NCBI GenBank assembly: GCA_947044405.1
Contig: CAMRHE010000054.1
Span: forward strand, 2,480,001-2,544,000
DNA length: 64,000 nt
Direction of reading: 5' to 3'
Source of the DNA: Leptodactylus fallax
Lineage: Eukaryota > Chordata > Amphibia > Anura > Leptodactylidae
The position numbers and the translations under genes are program-made. The notes under the pieces are model-generated. The model saw only the letters and a list, made by a program, of their open reading frames with translations. It was not told the DNA's origin and searched no databases. Below, piece by piece: positions 34,766-47,675 of this stretch (position 1 is the stretch's first letter; every line of letters starts with the position of its first letter).

Positions 34766-35240
34766 CAGTAGAACCCCAACTACAAAAAAGGTGGGACACT
34801 GTGTATAATGTAAAGAAAACAACAATGCAATTACTTGGAAATCTCATATAATGATAGTAAATTCACAACAGAATATATAAACACATACTAGAAGATGATT
34901 TAATTTGAAAAAAAATTTACTTAAAATTTTAATTTAGAAGTTGATGGCAGGAACACATTTAAAAACAGGGACAGGGTTAACAAAAGGCTGAAAAAGTAAG
35001 TGGTACTAATAAAAAACAGCTGGAGGAGAGGATCAATTTGCAACTAAATCACATGTCTGTATATAAAAAGAGCATGTCAGAGAGGCAGAGTCTACCTCTG
35101 TAAAAACTATTTCAGAAAATTGTTACTAAATGTAAAATTGCAAAGCCTTTGAATATCCCACCATCTACAGTACATAATATCCTCAAAATATTCAGAAAAT
35201 CTGGAGAAAATCACTGCATGGGCTCAGGAATACTTCCAGA
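34766..35240 (+). mobile_element. Mariner/Tc1-type left-end fragment
   Basis: After TA (34764-34765) the sequence CAGTAGAACCCCAACTACAA and GGTGGGACACTGTG match a vertebrate mariner-like terminus that I recognise. It continues through the typical leader (AACAAAAGGCTGAAAAAGTA, AGAGGCAGAGTCT). The first transposase codons follow (KIAKPLNIPPSTVHNILKIF near 35135-35190), a helix-turn-helix. Homology fades after about 35240; the catalytic domain and right end are missing. Confidence 0.65.
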
Positions 35241-37847
35241 AATCATTATCTGTGAACAATGTCTGCCTTGCAATACACAAATGCAAGTTATACCTTACAT
35301 TACACAGATATTTTTCATTTTTGTTTTTTACTCCCTGCATTCCAAAAGCATACCTTTCTCATTTTTCTGTTTACGTAGTCATGTGATTCCTTGATTTTTG
35401 TGTGATAAGTTGTACTTCGAAATGGTATCATTTATTAATCTGTACAATGTACTGGGAAGCAGTAAAAAAAATTCAGAATGAGGTGGAATTGAGAAAAAAA
35501 TGCAGTACCGCCATTTTCTTACGGGTTTTGTTTTTATGGGTTCCACTCTGCGGAAAAAAATCCTATGTTAGCTTCATTCTCCATGTCAGTACGATTGTGG
35601 TGATATTAATTTATATAAATATAATTTATATAGTTTTTTTTCAGGTTTTAATAACTTTACAAAAATTCTAAATTTTGAAGAAAAATAATTTATTTGAATT
35701 ACCATATTCTGACACCTGTAACTTTTATATATTTCAGTGTACGGAGCTGTGTAAGGTGTCTATTTGCTTACATTTATATGTGATCAAGGGAAAGTGGGGT
35801 GATTTAAACTTTTAGGTTTTTTTTTACTGTTTTATATTTTTAAAAACATTTTTCATTTTAGAGGGGGCCTCTAGAATGAAATTTTGGGAGTAATACATGT
35901 TTTGGCTCATCCATAATTGGGCATTTGGTGTCATCTAAAAAGACTCTGGGTTAGTGTTGGGAAACTAGGTCTGAAGATAATCCCAGCAATTTTATCATGC
36001 GGGAATAAACCAGACTAATATTTGTTCCCTTTATTGTGACACTAACCCAGATGCTATAACTTTGGTGACCTTTAGACCCGATGGGCTAATCGTGATATCC
36101 CTAAACAGAGACTTACTACCTAAATAACATCTGTGGAGTGTTTTGTACTCTAGAAATATTTTACAACTTTTTTAGCCAATAAGACCTGCTGTGTATGCCA
36201 TTTTAGTGGCTACAGCAGTACTTACGTGCGCCTTGTCCTGATCCCCACTTAAAGATAAATATTCTCACCTCAACCACACCCTCATTTTCAGGTCCATATA
36301 TTTTAGCTTTTGTGTGTTTCGTCTCTCCAATATACTTTTTTAATTTATGAACTAAAATCGAAGTTTTATTATTATTTTTTTCATATCATGTAGGGAATAC
36401 GGTAGGGGTCGGCAATGAGTTCACACAGTCAGCGGGTTTCAAACTCCAACGGTGCTTTTATTTATAGGTTTCAGCACAAAAAAAAAAAACAAAACAGTGC
36501 AAATAAAACCTAAGCCTGTCCGGCTCTAGCTATACAGCAGCATGCCTCACTAACTTAGTGCAGGCCAAATACGTGTCACCAAACACAGTAACTGTGCATA
36601 ACATCCACTCCAGGGGTGCTCTCTCTCTCAGGTTAAAAAACTTGTCAGCCCTCCTTTTACAAGTGTGAAGAATATCGCCTTGCCAAGCCCCTTGGCCTAC
36701 CTGCGATCACCCTTCTTAACCTTCCACTCACAACCCGTGAGCGGACCAAGGTCATAGGATAGAATGAAATGAGCTGTATACATTTTATATATTTAATAAC
36801 CCAAGTGGGTGAGTACTAATTAATAGCATATACAGGAATATACAATATTAATATGATCAAGCATAAATATACGTGCGATGATACAGCACATAAAACAAAA
36901 ATGGGAATAAAGTATAGAGTAATACCAGACCTAAGGAAGGGTCCTGAGCACATCTCTCCCTTAGCTGTCTCTCTTCCAGGCTCCACACAAAGACAAAAGA
37001 CCTCACCCCCCTCAGTGTGAAGACCCTGTTCAGCTCCACCCTTCACCCCCCCAGCCAGCCCTCTCCTCACGAAAAGAGGAATCTATGCCGGTTAGAAGGA
37101 AAGGTGGGTGCCTGGGTTAGTTTCAGGTCACCAGCCCACTCTCCCCCCTTTGGACATCTGGGATATCACACTGACGGATCAGAAAAGCCCTCTCTCCATG
37201 GTATGCACATAAAACCACTGGAGCGAATTGACCACCAATGTAAACACAGCTCTACATTCCTACAGATATGTGAGACTGATGCGAATAAAGAATGATACAT
37301 GTCCAAGAAAGATACATAAATTGAGGGTCTCATCCTCACAACCAGGCTTCCTTCCCCCCATAATGACTATCAGGAATCCTCACCTGAGAACACCTGGGAC
37401 TAGGTAAAAACCTGTGGTGGACTAGTGGTGTGGACTGGAAGACTTCCACTGCCAACCTGTCCTCCAGTCCAGGAAATCCAGCCCATGTAATTTAAATAAA
37501 GAGCCCTAGCAGACTACATTCTGCTAAAGCAACATATATCCTTCTGGATTTCGCTAACGTGCCCGGCTGAGAAAACCAGGTGAGATATACACTCCATCCA
37601 CCACTTTACCATACACTTTACCACAATAGTATCTCATGAACGCTATCTCATACCAAATCTCATTTAAAATGGAGAGGCAAAATGGTCAGATGAATAAAAA
37701 TTTGAAATTTTTTATGAAAACCACGGACATTGTGTCCTGCAGACTGAAGAGGCGGGGGGACTATCCAGCTTGGTATCAGTGCACTGTTATCAGTCTACAT
37801 CTCTGACGTATGGAGTTTACTATTGCCTATGGCATGGGCAGCTTATA
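35241..37847. other. No gene; AT-rich then unassigned repeat-like DNA
   Basis: 35241-36400 is AT-rich with no signal. The stretch 36410-37650 changes character: it is more GC-balanced, with an antisense polyadenylation-like TTTATT at 36459 and an A-run at 36477-36490. It could be a solo LTR or a retroelement 3' end. I found no duplicated ends or coding remnants to confirm this. Confidence 0.4.
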
Positions 37848-38781
<934 letters not shown>

Positions 38782-39639
38782 TACATCTTGAAAGGCATTA
38801 TCAATGCTGAGCAGTATATAGAGGATTAGAACAACATATGCAGACATCAAGATGTCATTTTCAGAGAGGGCCTTGCATATTTCAGTAAAACATGCGGTTA
38901 ACTGCTCTTTCCATAGCTGCTTTATAACAAAGTTATTTCTTTTTCTGGTCGGCGGACCAGTTTTGTTGGCCCCTTCCAGGTGAAGTCTTCAGAGTCTGAG
39001 GAAGGCCTTATATAGGACGAAAACATTTACAACTCTACATTATACGTTGTTCAGATACCTCTATAAAACTGTATGCTACTTGAAAACCCTGGATCGGTGA
39101 TAAATAAACAAGCAATATATATCACTATTTGGAGTCTGAAGTCTTTATAAACTACATGTCTGGACGGGTTGGGACCCTACTTCTTTACTCCTGAAAAACT
39201 CAACACCAAGTGCTGAACCACACCCCATTCTGTAGGACAAGGCTGTAGTTACATTACATGGCCGCTATGAAAAGAATGACACTATGTAAACAGAGAAGGT
39301 GTCACGGCGCTTACACAGGTACCATGGTTCATTCAAACAGTTGTTCCTGGGGGTCCCAGGGTATTGGAACAGTAATAATTTTTTTTTCCCTTTTTTTTTC
39401 CTTTTTAATTAAGAAACACCTGGGGCATTATTAATAAGGGGCGCATTATTTAAAGGGGTGCACAGGGAAGTTATTAGTTTAAAGATGCACTTGGGGGTAT
39501 TATTGATTATGGGGGTCATATTATATATTTTATAATTGGGGGTTGCAGCAGGATGGGGGCTTTGTGTAGATGAGGGTCAATATGGGTCAGGTGCCTGGAA
39601 AAGTGAGGAGCCAAATGATGTCTGTGTTGCAAACTTAAA
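38782..39639. other. No gene; Penelope-like 3' tail trait
   Basis: 38985-39125 reads GTCTGAGGAAGGCCTTATAT, then CGAAAAC, and later ATAAATAAAC. This resembles 3' tails of frog Penelope-like elements, which often have a GAGGAAGGC…GAAAC motif before AATAAA. There is no coding part. The rest (39180-39639) is unstructured with T runs. Confidence 0.4.
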
Positions 39640-39640
39640 A

Positions 39641-40180
39641 ATTATTGATTTTTGACAATACTGTATTGATAAATGGCCAGCAACTTTATACTGGGAACAA
39701 AATGGCGAATATGGGCCTTATGTGTTTCCACACTAATAAACACCTTTAAATACGTGATAACCGCTAAGAATTATTGAATTATTGATTTTTGACAATACTG
39801 TATTGATAAATGGCCAGCAACTTTATACTGGGAACAAAATGGCGAATATGGTCGTTATATCTTTCCTCACTAATAAACACCTTTAAATAACTGTTAGGAT
39901 AACAGCTAACTGCAAAGATCAGTGGCTATTATTGAATTTTGCCACTACTGTATAGAGAAATGGCCTGTAATTTTATACTCTGAACAAAATGATGTATATG
40001 CCCTTTATTTGTTTCCACACTAATAAACACCTTGAAAAAGGCATTAGGACAAATATCTGCAGATATTAGTGGATGATAATTCAGTTTTCTTTGGCACAGT
40101 AGAACTGACAAATGGCCTGTATTGTTAAGCTTTGGAAGAATAGTGAATAAGCCCCTTATAATAAACGCCTAGCTTTGTGA
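39641..40180. repeat. Tandem array of a ~137-150-bp unit, four copies
   Basis: Units start at 39641, 39778, 39928 and about 40077, each with ATTGATTTTTGACAATACTG or a decayed version, then AAATGGCC and CACTAATAAACACC. The first two copies are nearly identical over ~100 bp and the later ones progressively diverge. This looks like a short satellite array grown by recent duplication at its left edge. No element ends flank it. Confidence 0.85.
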
Positions 40181-41159
40181 CTTTCATTAACAAAACCTTG
40201 ACAGCTATTAAAGATCTCTTGTGAAACAGATCCCATGTTTGTATGAAGGGTTCCTCAAGTTACGAATTAGTTCTTTTCACACTAAAGAATGACTCAGCAG
40301 ACCAATACTTTCTACCCAAGAGAAAGCAATGGCAGCTGACAGAATGGCAGCTAGTAGTAATGTGAACAGAGTTTAGGTCTACTAAATAAAGTCATGGAAA
40401 TATAAAAAAAAACCTGAAACTATAATATCTCTGTTAGTTTTCTTTCTTTCTGTAAGTCCACACACTCATCTGAAAGACCAAACACAACAGATGGATTTCT
40501 CTTCTGCCACTCACAGCTGTGAGGCACAGTAGCAGGACAAAATAATCTATTGTCATTTATAAGAATATATGAAATATGGAAGGAGGAAAAGCACTCTACT
40601 GAGTCAGACGTCTAAATTCTTCTGGAGCATGGAGATGTAAATGTTTAACCTTAGATCTGTCACGCAGGGCATATTAATAACTCAGTGCAGGGATTATGCC
40701 TGCGCTGGACAAGAACTAAACAAATACTAGTGGCACATTGAGCGGGGCAGGAAGAAAGACACTTGGCCTTTGAAATATACTTTGCTGTCAGCAGTCTCAC
40801 CTCAAAAGTAGCTCAAAAGTGCTTTAAAAACAGTGAAATCCAAGTGGGAGACTCCGATGGCTATCATTATTTGTATCAGCGCTATACTGCTCATATATAC
40901 ATAAAATCAGTCAAGAACTGTGTTTATTACATCATTATTATATGTCAAAACCATTTAGATTGATTTAGTTTAAGATAAATGTGCTTAGATTGTGTTACAT
41001 TATGCATGGTCTGAGTCCTAGAATGAACATATAATCCCACTGGACAATACCCATTTCCTTCAGAAAGTATCAGTGTTTAAAGCCATAGTTCAGAATTTTT
41101 TTTTCAGCCCTGCAGTACAGGGCATACTGATGTGTCTGAATGATGTCAGCCAGTCAATC
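40181..41159. other. No gene seen
   Basis: No coding signal, repeat or element end supported. Confidence 0.5.
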
Positions 41160-41412
41160 ACCCGATGCATCGTTCACTTTATCCCTCGCTGAGCAGGTTT
41201 CCTCACTGGTCATGTGATTGGCAGACTGACCTGCTGGTCTATACACCAGCCAGAAGTCACTGATTTCTATGCAAGTCAATGAGAACTTTACATCCAGGTT
41301 CTCATAGACATACAGTACATAGAAAAAGTGACTTCCAGTTGGTGTGTTAATAAGCAAGTCAGTCTGTCAATCACATGACCAGCCAGGAAATCTGTTTGAC
41401 AGCAGGAGAAAG
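41160..41412. mobile_element. Foldback element, ~115-bp arms
   Basis: Imperfect palindrome centred near 41287. The left arm has CTCACTGGTCATGTGATTGG, then CCAGAAGTCACT. The right arm has AGTGACTTCCAG, then CAATCACATGACCAGCCAGG. There is no coding capacity. It resembles a hairpin MITE; the superfamily is not determined. Confidence 0.65.
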
Positions 41413-42229
41413 TGAAGGATGTAAAGTGAGTGACTGCACTGTTCTTTACATAGTACTACAGTGCAAAGAATAATAAAATGCCCAGAGTGGTGCTATACAT
41501 GAAGTACCATGTTGTGAATAAAAATTTGCCATAATCAGATGTCCATTAATATTGTACATTTGTCACAGTGGTTGCAAATAATGTTTTTTGTACAGTACAT
41601 TGAGAAACATTTAATATGGCATGTTGTAACAGTAGGGAACATTTATCAATGCCGGCTCACCATATTGTAACACAGAATGTGTGAACACACTGTGTCACTA
41701 AATCGGTTTGACCTTGGGATAATCTTGAGGGCTTTGTCTAAGTGATGCCATGGTATTAAATCTTTAGCCCCCATACGAGGAGATGTGGTTAGTGCACAAG
41801 CCAAGGTCAGGGCAGGCAGAATTTGTTAAAATAATTCAGGCAACAGTAAGGGCAGGCAATACAGAGTTAATACAGTAATCAGCAGAGGTCAGAGCAGATG
41901 GCACAGAATCAGATACAAGAAACAGATCCTAGATCAGTTAACAGGTAAACAGTGAAACACCTTTACAGAACACTGGAAAGCTAGGAACCTTTTTTGCTCA
42001 AGGGAATTCATGTGGGAGAAGCTACTTAATTAGTCCACAGGTGCAGGAGATTAGCTGGGAGCAGACTGCAAGATTTAGAGTTTCTTAAGGAGCCAGTGCA
42101 CCCAACAGGCAAGGACTGGAACACACAGAACCCACGACCAGGAAGAACAGCGGGCAGAGAGAAGACAATGGAAAGCACGGCCAGGTGGCACAGCAGTAGC
42201 CCACCTTACACCGCTTCTTGATGTTAGAC

Positions 42230-43480
42230 CAGTGAAGAAACTTGTAAAGAAGGGCAGGCACTTGAAGTTCTCAGGACTCCCAAAACCTTTCTGATGGACC
42301 AAAGCCTTTCTAGTCTACCCGATAATATATCTTTCCTCTCACTCTCTTGACTTCTAATATGTCCTTGATTTCAAACACATCTTCATAACCAATAGTTGCA
42401 GGAGTAGCAGCAGAAGTCTTGGAGAAACAGTTGAGGACCAGAGGTTTCAGTAGGGTCACATGAAAGGTATATGCAGAGCGGAAGGTAGAAAATGTTTGTA
42501 GGACACTGGGTAATCTGTTTTAAAATTTCAAAGGGACTTTTGAAACAGAGAGCAAATTTCTGAGAATGTACCTTTATGTGCCTATGCTTGAAGAATAACC
42601 AGACTGTCTCTTTCTGGGAGAAGTGTGGAGGTAACCTATGTCTCCTGTCTAGATATGGTGTGTGCAGCACTCTGAATAGTGTTCACTCTGAATAGTTGAG
42701 GGTGCTTCAGGTAGGGTCCAAATCCAATGTAGATACACAAAGAAACTTAAGCACTGCATATTGAATTTTTTGTTTTCATTTAAGTTGTCCACACAGTACA
42801 AGTATAATGTTTCAGCATGCTGGGCCTTCAACAGATGTTTAAATGTGGAGTGGCTTCCATACACAGCGCAAGGAGTAAAACACTCCACAACAATACTTCT
42901 CTCCACTGCACATTTAAACATCTGATGACAGCCCAGCAGGCTGAAACGTTATGCTTGTACTTAAGTTAAAACACAATTTTGTCACATCTCTACAGAGTAC
43001 TTCAGTTTCTTTGTGTATCTACGTCTACTTTCAGAACTTATCTTGATACAAGCAGCTGCCTGAACAAAGGACGTTTTAGTCCCTTGCCAAATCTGGAAGA
43101 AGTTTCTGAAAGTAGAATTAGCAGCAGGCACCTCAAAGGACACAGAAGCAGGAAGGGGAATGTGCAAGATGTTGTCTATATACAATGGAGACTTGAATTA
43201 CCAGTAGTCTAACCAGAGTGGTTGTTAGAGGAGGAATCAGCCCATGGAAGCAGAGGTACCCAGTGTTCATAGTGAGCAGAGATGTAGATAGTTCTTCAAA
43301 ATCTGGTTCACACATTCCACTTTTCCACTGGACTGAAAATGGTATTCAAAAGAAAAGTCTAACTTGACAATCAGCAATCAATAGAGGGACCACCAGTATT
43401 GGAATGTATATTGGACTCCTTGATCAGAGACAAGGCCATACAGGTCCTTAAAGGCCTGTTCAGAGAGAATCCTAGCACAG
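42230..43480 (-). pseudogene. Ty3/gypsy integrase and chromodomain remnant
   Basis: The integrase core shows YGLVSDQGVQYTFQYW (second catalytic Asp region), then SSGKVECVNQILKN, matching the family's HPQSNGQVERVNQ block with the catalytic Glu. Stretches with FFQIWQGTKTSFVQAA and, after the foldback insertion, KETVWLFFKHRHIKVHS represent the integrase C-terminal GPY-like region. Further on, KGFGSPENFKCLPFF resembles the chromodomain end (family G-W/F-G-P-E…W-E-P-E-N). Chromodomains direct integration to particular chromatin. At least four stops and several shifts break it. Confidence 0.7.
42660..43040. mobile_element. Foldback insertion inside the gypsy relic
   Basis: GTAGATACACAAAGAAACT at about 42729 is inverted at about 43004-43022. 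Inside, CAGATGTTTAAATGTGGAGTG (left) pairs with its near inverse (right), around a loop near 42880. The gypsy integrase homology stops on one side and resumes on the other, so this is an insertion. GCTGAAACGTTAT in both arms resembles Penelope-like 3' motifs, which could mean two tails in inverted orientation. Confidence 0.55.
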
Positions 43481-43564
43481 TACAGAATTATAGAAATATT
43501 TCTTTTTAAAGAGAGGTCATTTTTACCTAAGGTTATATAATCTAACAACCATAGGTACTGAAGT

Positions 43565-44215
43565 CCCAGCTTGACAGTGAAATTCCTCATATAGTACACT
43601 GTGGCTCCATAGTAAAGGCATAAATGATTATGTCTACAGAGATGCTCCTCCTCTGACAACTGTTGCCAGGTAGATGAGTAAGAAAGTAATGACTTTTGGA
43701 ATAATGATGCCAGGCAAAAAGCTTTTCTCACATGAGCAGACTCTCTGAGCTTCTCTCTGAAGTGTAAATCAATGTGGGTAGCAAGAGTAATAAGGTCATC
43801 CAGAGTAACTGGTATGTCTCTACCTGCTAGTACACATTTTCTACTTCCTGCTAGACCCTCCTAAAAAAGCTGCTATCGGAACTTTTTATTCCAGGATAAT
43901 TCAGAAGGCAGGGTGTAAAATTGAATGACATTGGCCCACAAACTAGTTGCCATATCAGAGAACTGGAAGGGACATGGCAGCTGAAAAAGTCCAACTTGAC
44001 TTCTAAAAGCCCCTATGGAAAATAGCCAGGAACTCTTGCAAATTGAAAGTTGAAGAGTGTCCTTGCTCTGACAGGTATGTGACAAAAGCCAGTGGTTCAT
44101 TAGACTGAAGAGAAACTATAAATGCCAATATTGAATTGTCTATAGGGAACTGATGGGCTTGGACTTCAAAGTGTATGGTAGAAGCCATCATTGCCCCACT
44201 TAGCCAGTAGCCCTA
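43565..44215 (-). pseudogene. Ty3/gypsy gag remnant with degenerate zinc knuckle
   Basis: Gag packages the element RNA. The minus-strand sequence in several frames shows VIQFYTLPSELSWN, then LAGRDIPVTLDDLITLATHI near 43830-43760, typical of the gypsy capsid C-terminus. The nucleocapsid zinc knuckle follows at about 43579-43620, read as LCLYYGATVYYMRNFTVKLG. The family pattern is C-x2-C-x4-H-x4-C; here only the first Cys survives, the others having become Tyr, Tyr and Phe. Stops and shifts are present throughout. The match is to amphibian and fish gypsy gag as I know it. Confidence 0.75.
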
Positions 44216-44343
44216 ACAATAGCCCAACACCGAGACCTCTATCTTATGACCTGTAATTTTATGTGACATTTTGATGATTTGCAATATTGCTACTAATGTT
44301 ACTACCTATTTAAATGGGCATAATGAGAAAGCAGCAGCCAAAG

Positions 44344-44640
44344 TTAAAGGGGTTGTCCAGGATTTGAATGTAATTCATATTGATGACCTATCCATGGGAT
44401 AGGTCATCAGTGTCAGGTCGTTCAGGGTCCAATACCCAGACCCATCCCGATCATCTGTTTCGACCGCCAGAAGCCATACACCAGGTATGTAGCCAGACGC
44501 CACCACAGTTGCACCTGGCCAAAACAGGTGAAGACATGGTCTGGGTGACAGACCCTGACCATTATGATACTGTTGACCTACCCTGTGGACCTACCCTGTC
44601 ATCAGTATCAATTACCTTCAGATCCTGAACAACCCCTTGA
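44344..44640. mobile_element. T2-like MITE (297 bp)
   Basis: TTAAAGGGGTTGTCCAGGAT at 44344 and the inverse ATCCTGAACAACCCCTTGA ending 44640 (TTAA changed to TTGA). Subterminal inverted repeats include ATTGATGACCTATCC and GGATAGGTCATCAG. There are no genes. Confidence 0.85.
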
Positions 44641-45889
44641 CCCGCCTTTGTTAGCTTATCAATGTTTTAAATGTAAATAGACATTTTTACATGGATGACC
44701 TAGTGGTAAACACTACTCTGGGGCCAAACACAGAAGCACCTAAATGCAATATATTGTCCTTGTGTTCATGTATGTAGGGTGGTGTTACTCGAATGGTACC
44801 CCTTTAAGAAGACAATCACAGATCAGATTAAGTGAAAAAAATTCAAATTTACTGAACACAACCCCCATTACAGTAACACCAGAGCATTATGGTGGGAGTC
44901 ACTTAAAGAAGGCTCAATACTCTTACACTACACTACTCTCATGAGGCACAAAATCATAATGATTCAGTTATACACAGAATTGCGATATAGCTTAAACATT
45001 ACAAAAAGTAATGTTAAAGTTTAACTGAATGACAAAATGAACACAGTATAACTAAGGAAGGTGGGAGGAATTTATTAAGACCGGCAATTCCTACTTTAGT
45101 CTTAATCAAGGACCCTGCTGGCATGACATGCACCAAAATTATTAAGTATTCTCTGGCCTCTTAACAATTCTGGTGCATCTCGTGAGGTCCCCTGTACTAT
45201 AATTGAAAGCTTCACCAGCCAGGGTCTGGCGTAAATTTCAGCTGCAATTCTCTCCCATTATATTAAATCTTATAGGTCGAAGCATCCCAAGACCACCCAC
45301 TGTCTTAAACATTGGTCAAGTGCTATGTCTTTGACTCCAATCGGGATAGTGTGTGAAAGATGTGCTCCTTCTATACCAGTTTTCTGGCATAACCATTATG
45401 GTAACTCTCCCCCCAGTGTTATAACCTCCTATCTTTGACTTGTGTTCCCTTCACAAGAGTCTCACTCTTAAGTGCAACTATTAGAAGAATCCCCTTACTG
45501 GCTCCCACAAGGTATATTGCCCCCATTATTTGCCCCCACACCAGAAGGTAACTGTCACGTACAGGCCACCATAGCACGTGATGCACGTGCAGCTATCATG
45601 GATCAACTCACTCCACTCACTCAATCTTGCACTCACCCTTCACTCAGGCTACAAGTTGAGCATAAATCGCACCCAACACAGTCCACACACCCCAAATATA
45701 CACTGCCATCACCACTGACTTGACAATCTCAGCGGAAACCGCAGTAACATACACAGGCGTCTCTCCAACAGTCAGACACAAACACACTACAAAACGGGTA
45801 ATGAGTTCATAGAGCAACACAAAGTAACCTTAAATTTAACAATGTGTAAAAATAAAAAAGGCAAAAAGGACAGATTCTGACCCACGGTC
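44641..45889. other. No gene; one short palindromic segment
   Basis: 45069-45110 holds ATTTATTAAGACCGGC and AGTCTTAAT, the kind of inverted motif found at the ends of another common frog MITE. I cannot define its limits. The rest has no recognisable content. Confidence 0.4.
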
Positions 45890-47050
45890 TGGGTTCAGAA
45901 GGGAAGGAATCGCGCTTTATTTTCCAACACTACGTGTTTTGGGGTACACATCCCTTTATCAAGTGTACAGGAAGAATACAGCGCTAAGCATCATACACCA
46001 AATGCAGCTTTATATAAGACAGACATACAACTGGGAACGCCCAAAACACAGGTGAGAGAGGGCGTGGTCAGTAGAAAATAAACTGAGGAAAAAGCAGATC
46101 TGATTCAGCTGACATATGGATCAATATAAGAAGAGAAAAGAGATCTGGAGAACAAAAGAAACTCACTCGTTGATAGAGGAGTGAGAAGCTCTCAATGAAA
46201 GAGATAAACCTCATCTTACCGTAGGTATATGGATGCGGGGTTTAGAACAGTGTCCTTTCGGCATGTAAAATTCCCGTGCGCGTCAAATCAAATACGACCG
46301 CAGTGACTTGAAATACAACGCCACATGTGTGGAGAACCCACGCATGCTCAGTGAGGCCGTCGGGCTGTGATGAAAACAGCTGATCGGCTATCAGCTGTTC
46401 GGCTTACAGGGAAAGTTGCCCATGCATGGTGAGGCGTGTCGCATTATCGGTAGAGGCAGGGCCGAGCGGAGACTAAAGAATGGCCATTGGATAAAGGTAT
46501 GCCGATATTCTAAGTTTGTAAATAGACCGCTATATGTGAATGGGTTAAACTAGATAAGAAATAGGGGCAGATAGGGGTATAGGCACTGGAATAGGGACAG
46601 AAAGAGAGAATCAAACCACCGTAGGAGAACCAAATATACGTGCATATAAATTGGAGATCAATCCTTATGTTGGTAATTACAGTAATAAAACTGATGGGCT
46701 ATAAGTACAGGCAGATGGTAGCAGGAGAAAAAAAAGTGTAAATGGTAAACTATACATTATCTACTAGTGCATATGTTAAAGAGTGGATAAATGTGGATGG
46801 TAGAAATAAGTAGAGCTTTATCTGCTGATAAATATGATGAGAGATAGATATGCACAAAGAATAAAGTGAATCTCATAGATGAATTCATATATATATACAC
46901 CCACTCAGAAATAAATAAATAACAATACAGACTGAGCTATAACTACAAGGCTAAAAGTTAAACTAAACATTATCTGCTAGTGTATATGCTGAAAGGTGGA
47001 TATATATAAATGAATATAACTTTATCTACTGATATATATGATGAAAAAAA
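45890..47050 (-). mobile_element. Penelope-like 3' end, minus strand
   Basis: On the minus strand the sequence reads CACTTGATAAAGGGATGTGT, then CGTAGTGTTGGAAAATAAAG ending near 45900. This is a 3' tail pattern I associate with frog Penelope-like elements. The adjacent region has CATGCGTGG and GCATGG motifs, as in the 3' part of the element at 18850. No RT or endonuclease remains. A diverged direct duplication lies at its upstream side (46741-47045). Confidence 0.55.
46741..47045. repeat. Diverged tandem duplication (~215-bp period)
   Basis: The block ACATTATCTACTAGTGCATA at about 46751 recurs as ACATTATCTGCTAGTGTATA at about 46966. Both are followed by a GTGGATA segment and then CTTTATCTRCTGATA. 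This gives two copies about 215 bp apart. Confidence 0.75.
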
Positions 47051-47675
47051 TGTGTCCTGTTCTCAACCAGTTAAGGTAAGAGTTCAATTTGCTGTACTTA
47101 CCTTGTATTATCTATCAAATGGTGTTACACTATGCACTGCTCGGTGCTGTTGTTTTGTTTTATATAAAAATAAAAAAGGACACAAAATGCAAACAGCCTT
47201 AAAATAATAGGAGAAAAACAGAATAATACTTAAGAGTCTTTGGTTCCAGGAAACTTTGAACATCTCTTCTGATAGAATTGGACACACCCAGCACTGTTAG
47301 CTGACTCCATCAGTTGCAAGGTATCATAGTCTCTTAAGGCTTGTGCGGAGCCACACCTCGCTGCCAGGGTGCCTCCCCTCCTCTTACTCCAGGACTTATC
47401 ATTCATCTGGTAAAGAAAAATACCTTTTCCTTGTAGATTTGTGTCCCTACTGGGCTCTGGAGGTTATCCCAGGGTTACCACACCCTCCTCCTCTGTCTGC
47501 TTGATCATGACATTGTAAAACAATAAACCAACATCTGTCTGTGCACAACCCGGAAAAGCAATTTCACCTCTGGTAGATTGATAACACAAACAAAACATTC
47601 ACTAAATATACATATATATATATATATATATATATCTTATATGACTAACATGATTAAGTAATAACACATACACAT
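47051..47675. other. No gene; (TA)n at 47613-47635
   Basis: No coding signal. A TA microsatellite of about 11 units is the only clear feature. Confidence 0.5.

Larger units (their letters stand above)
41780..44220 (-). mobile_element. Ty3/gypsy remnant with internal deletion
   Basis: Minus-strand LTR-retrotransposon relic. It reads gag (44215-43565), then almost at once integrase (from about 43480), then a chromodomain-like C-terminus (about 42380-42230) and non-coding sequence. Protease, RT and RNase H are missing, so about 2.5 kb of pol has been deleted between gag and integrase. A foldback insertion lies inside the integrase C-terminal region. Paired LTRs were not found. It is heavily mutated. 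Confidence 0.75.

Noticed and set aside
36410..37650. Possible solo LTR
   Set aside because: No TG…CA ends, target duplication or second copy could be found; kept as unassigned.
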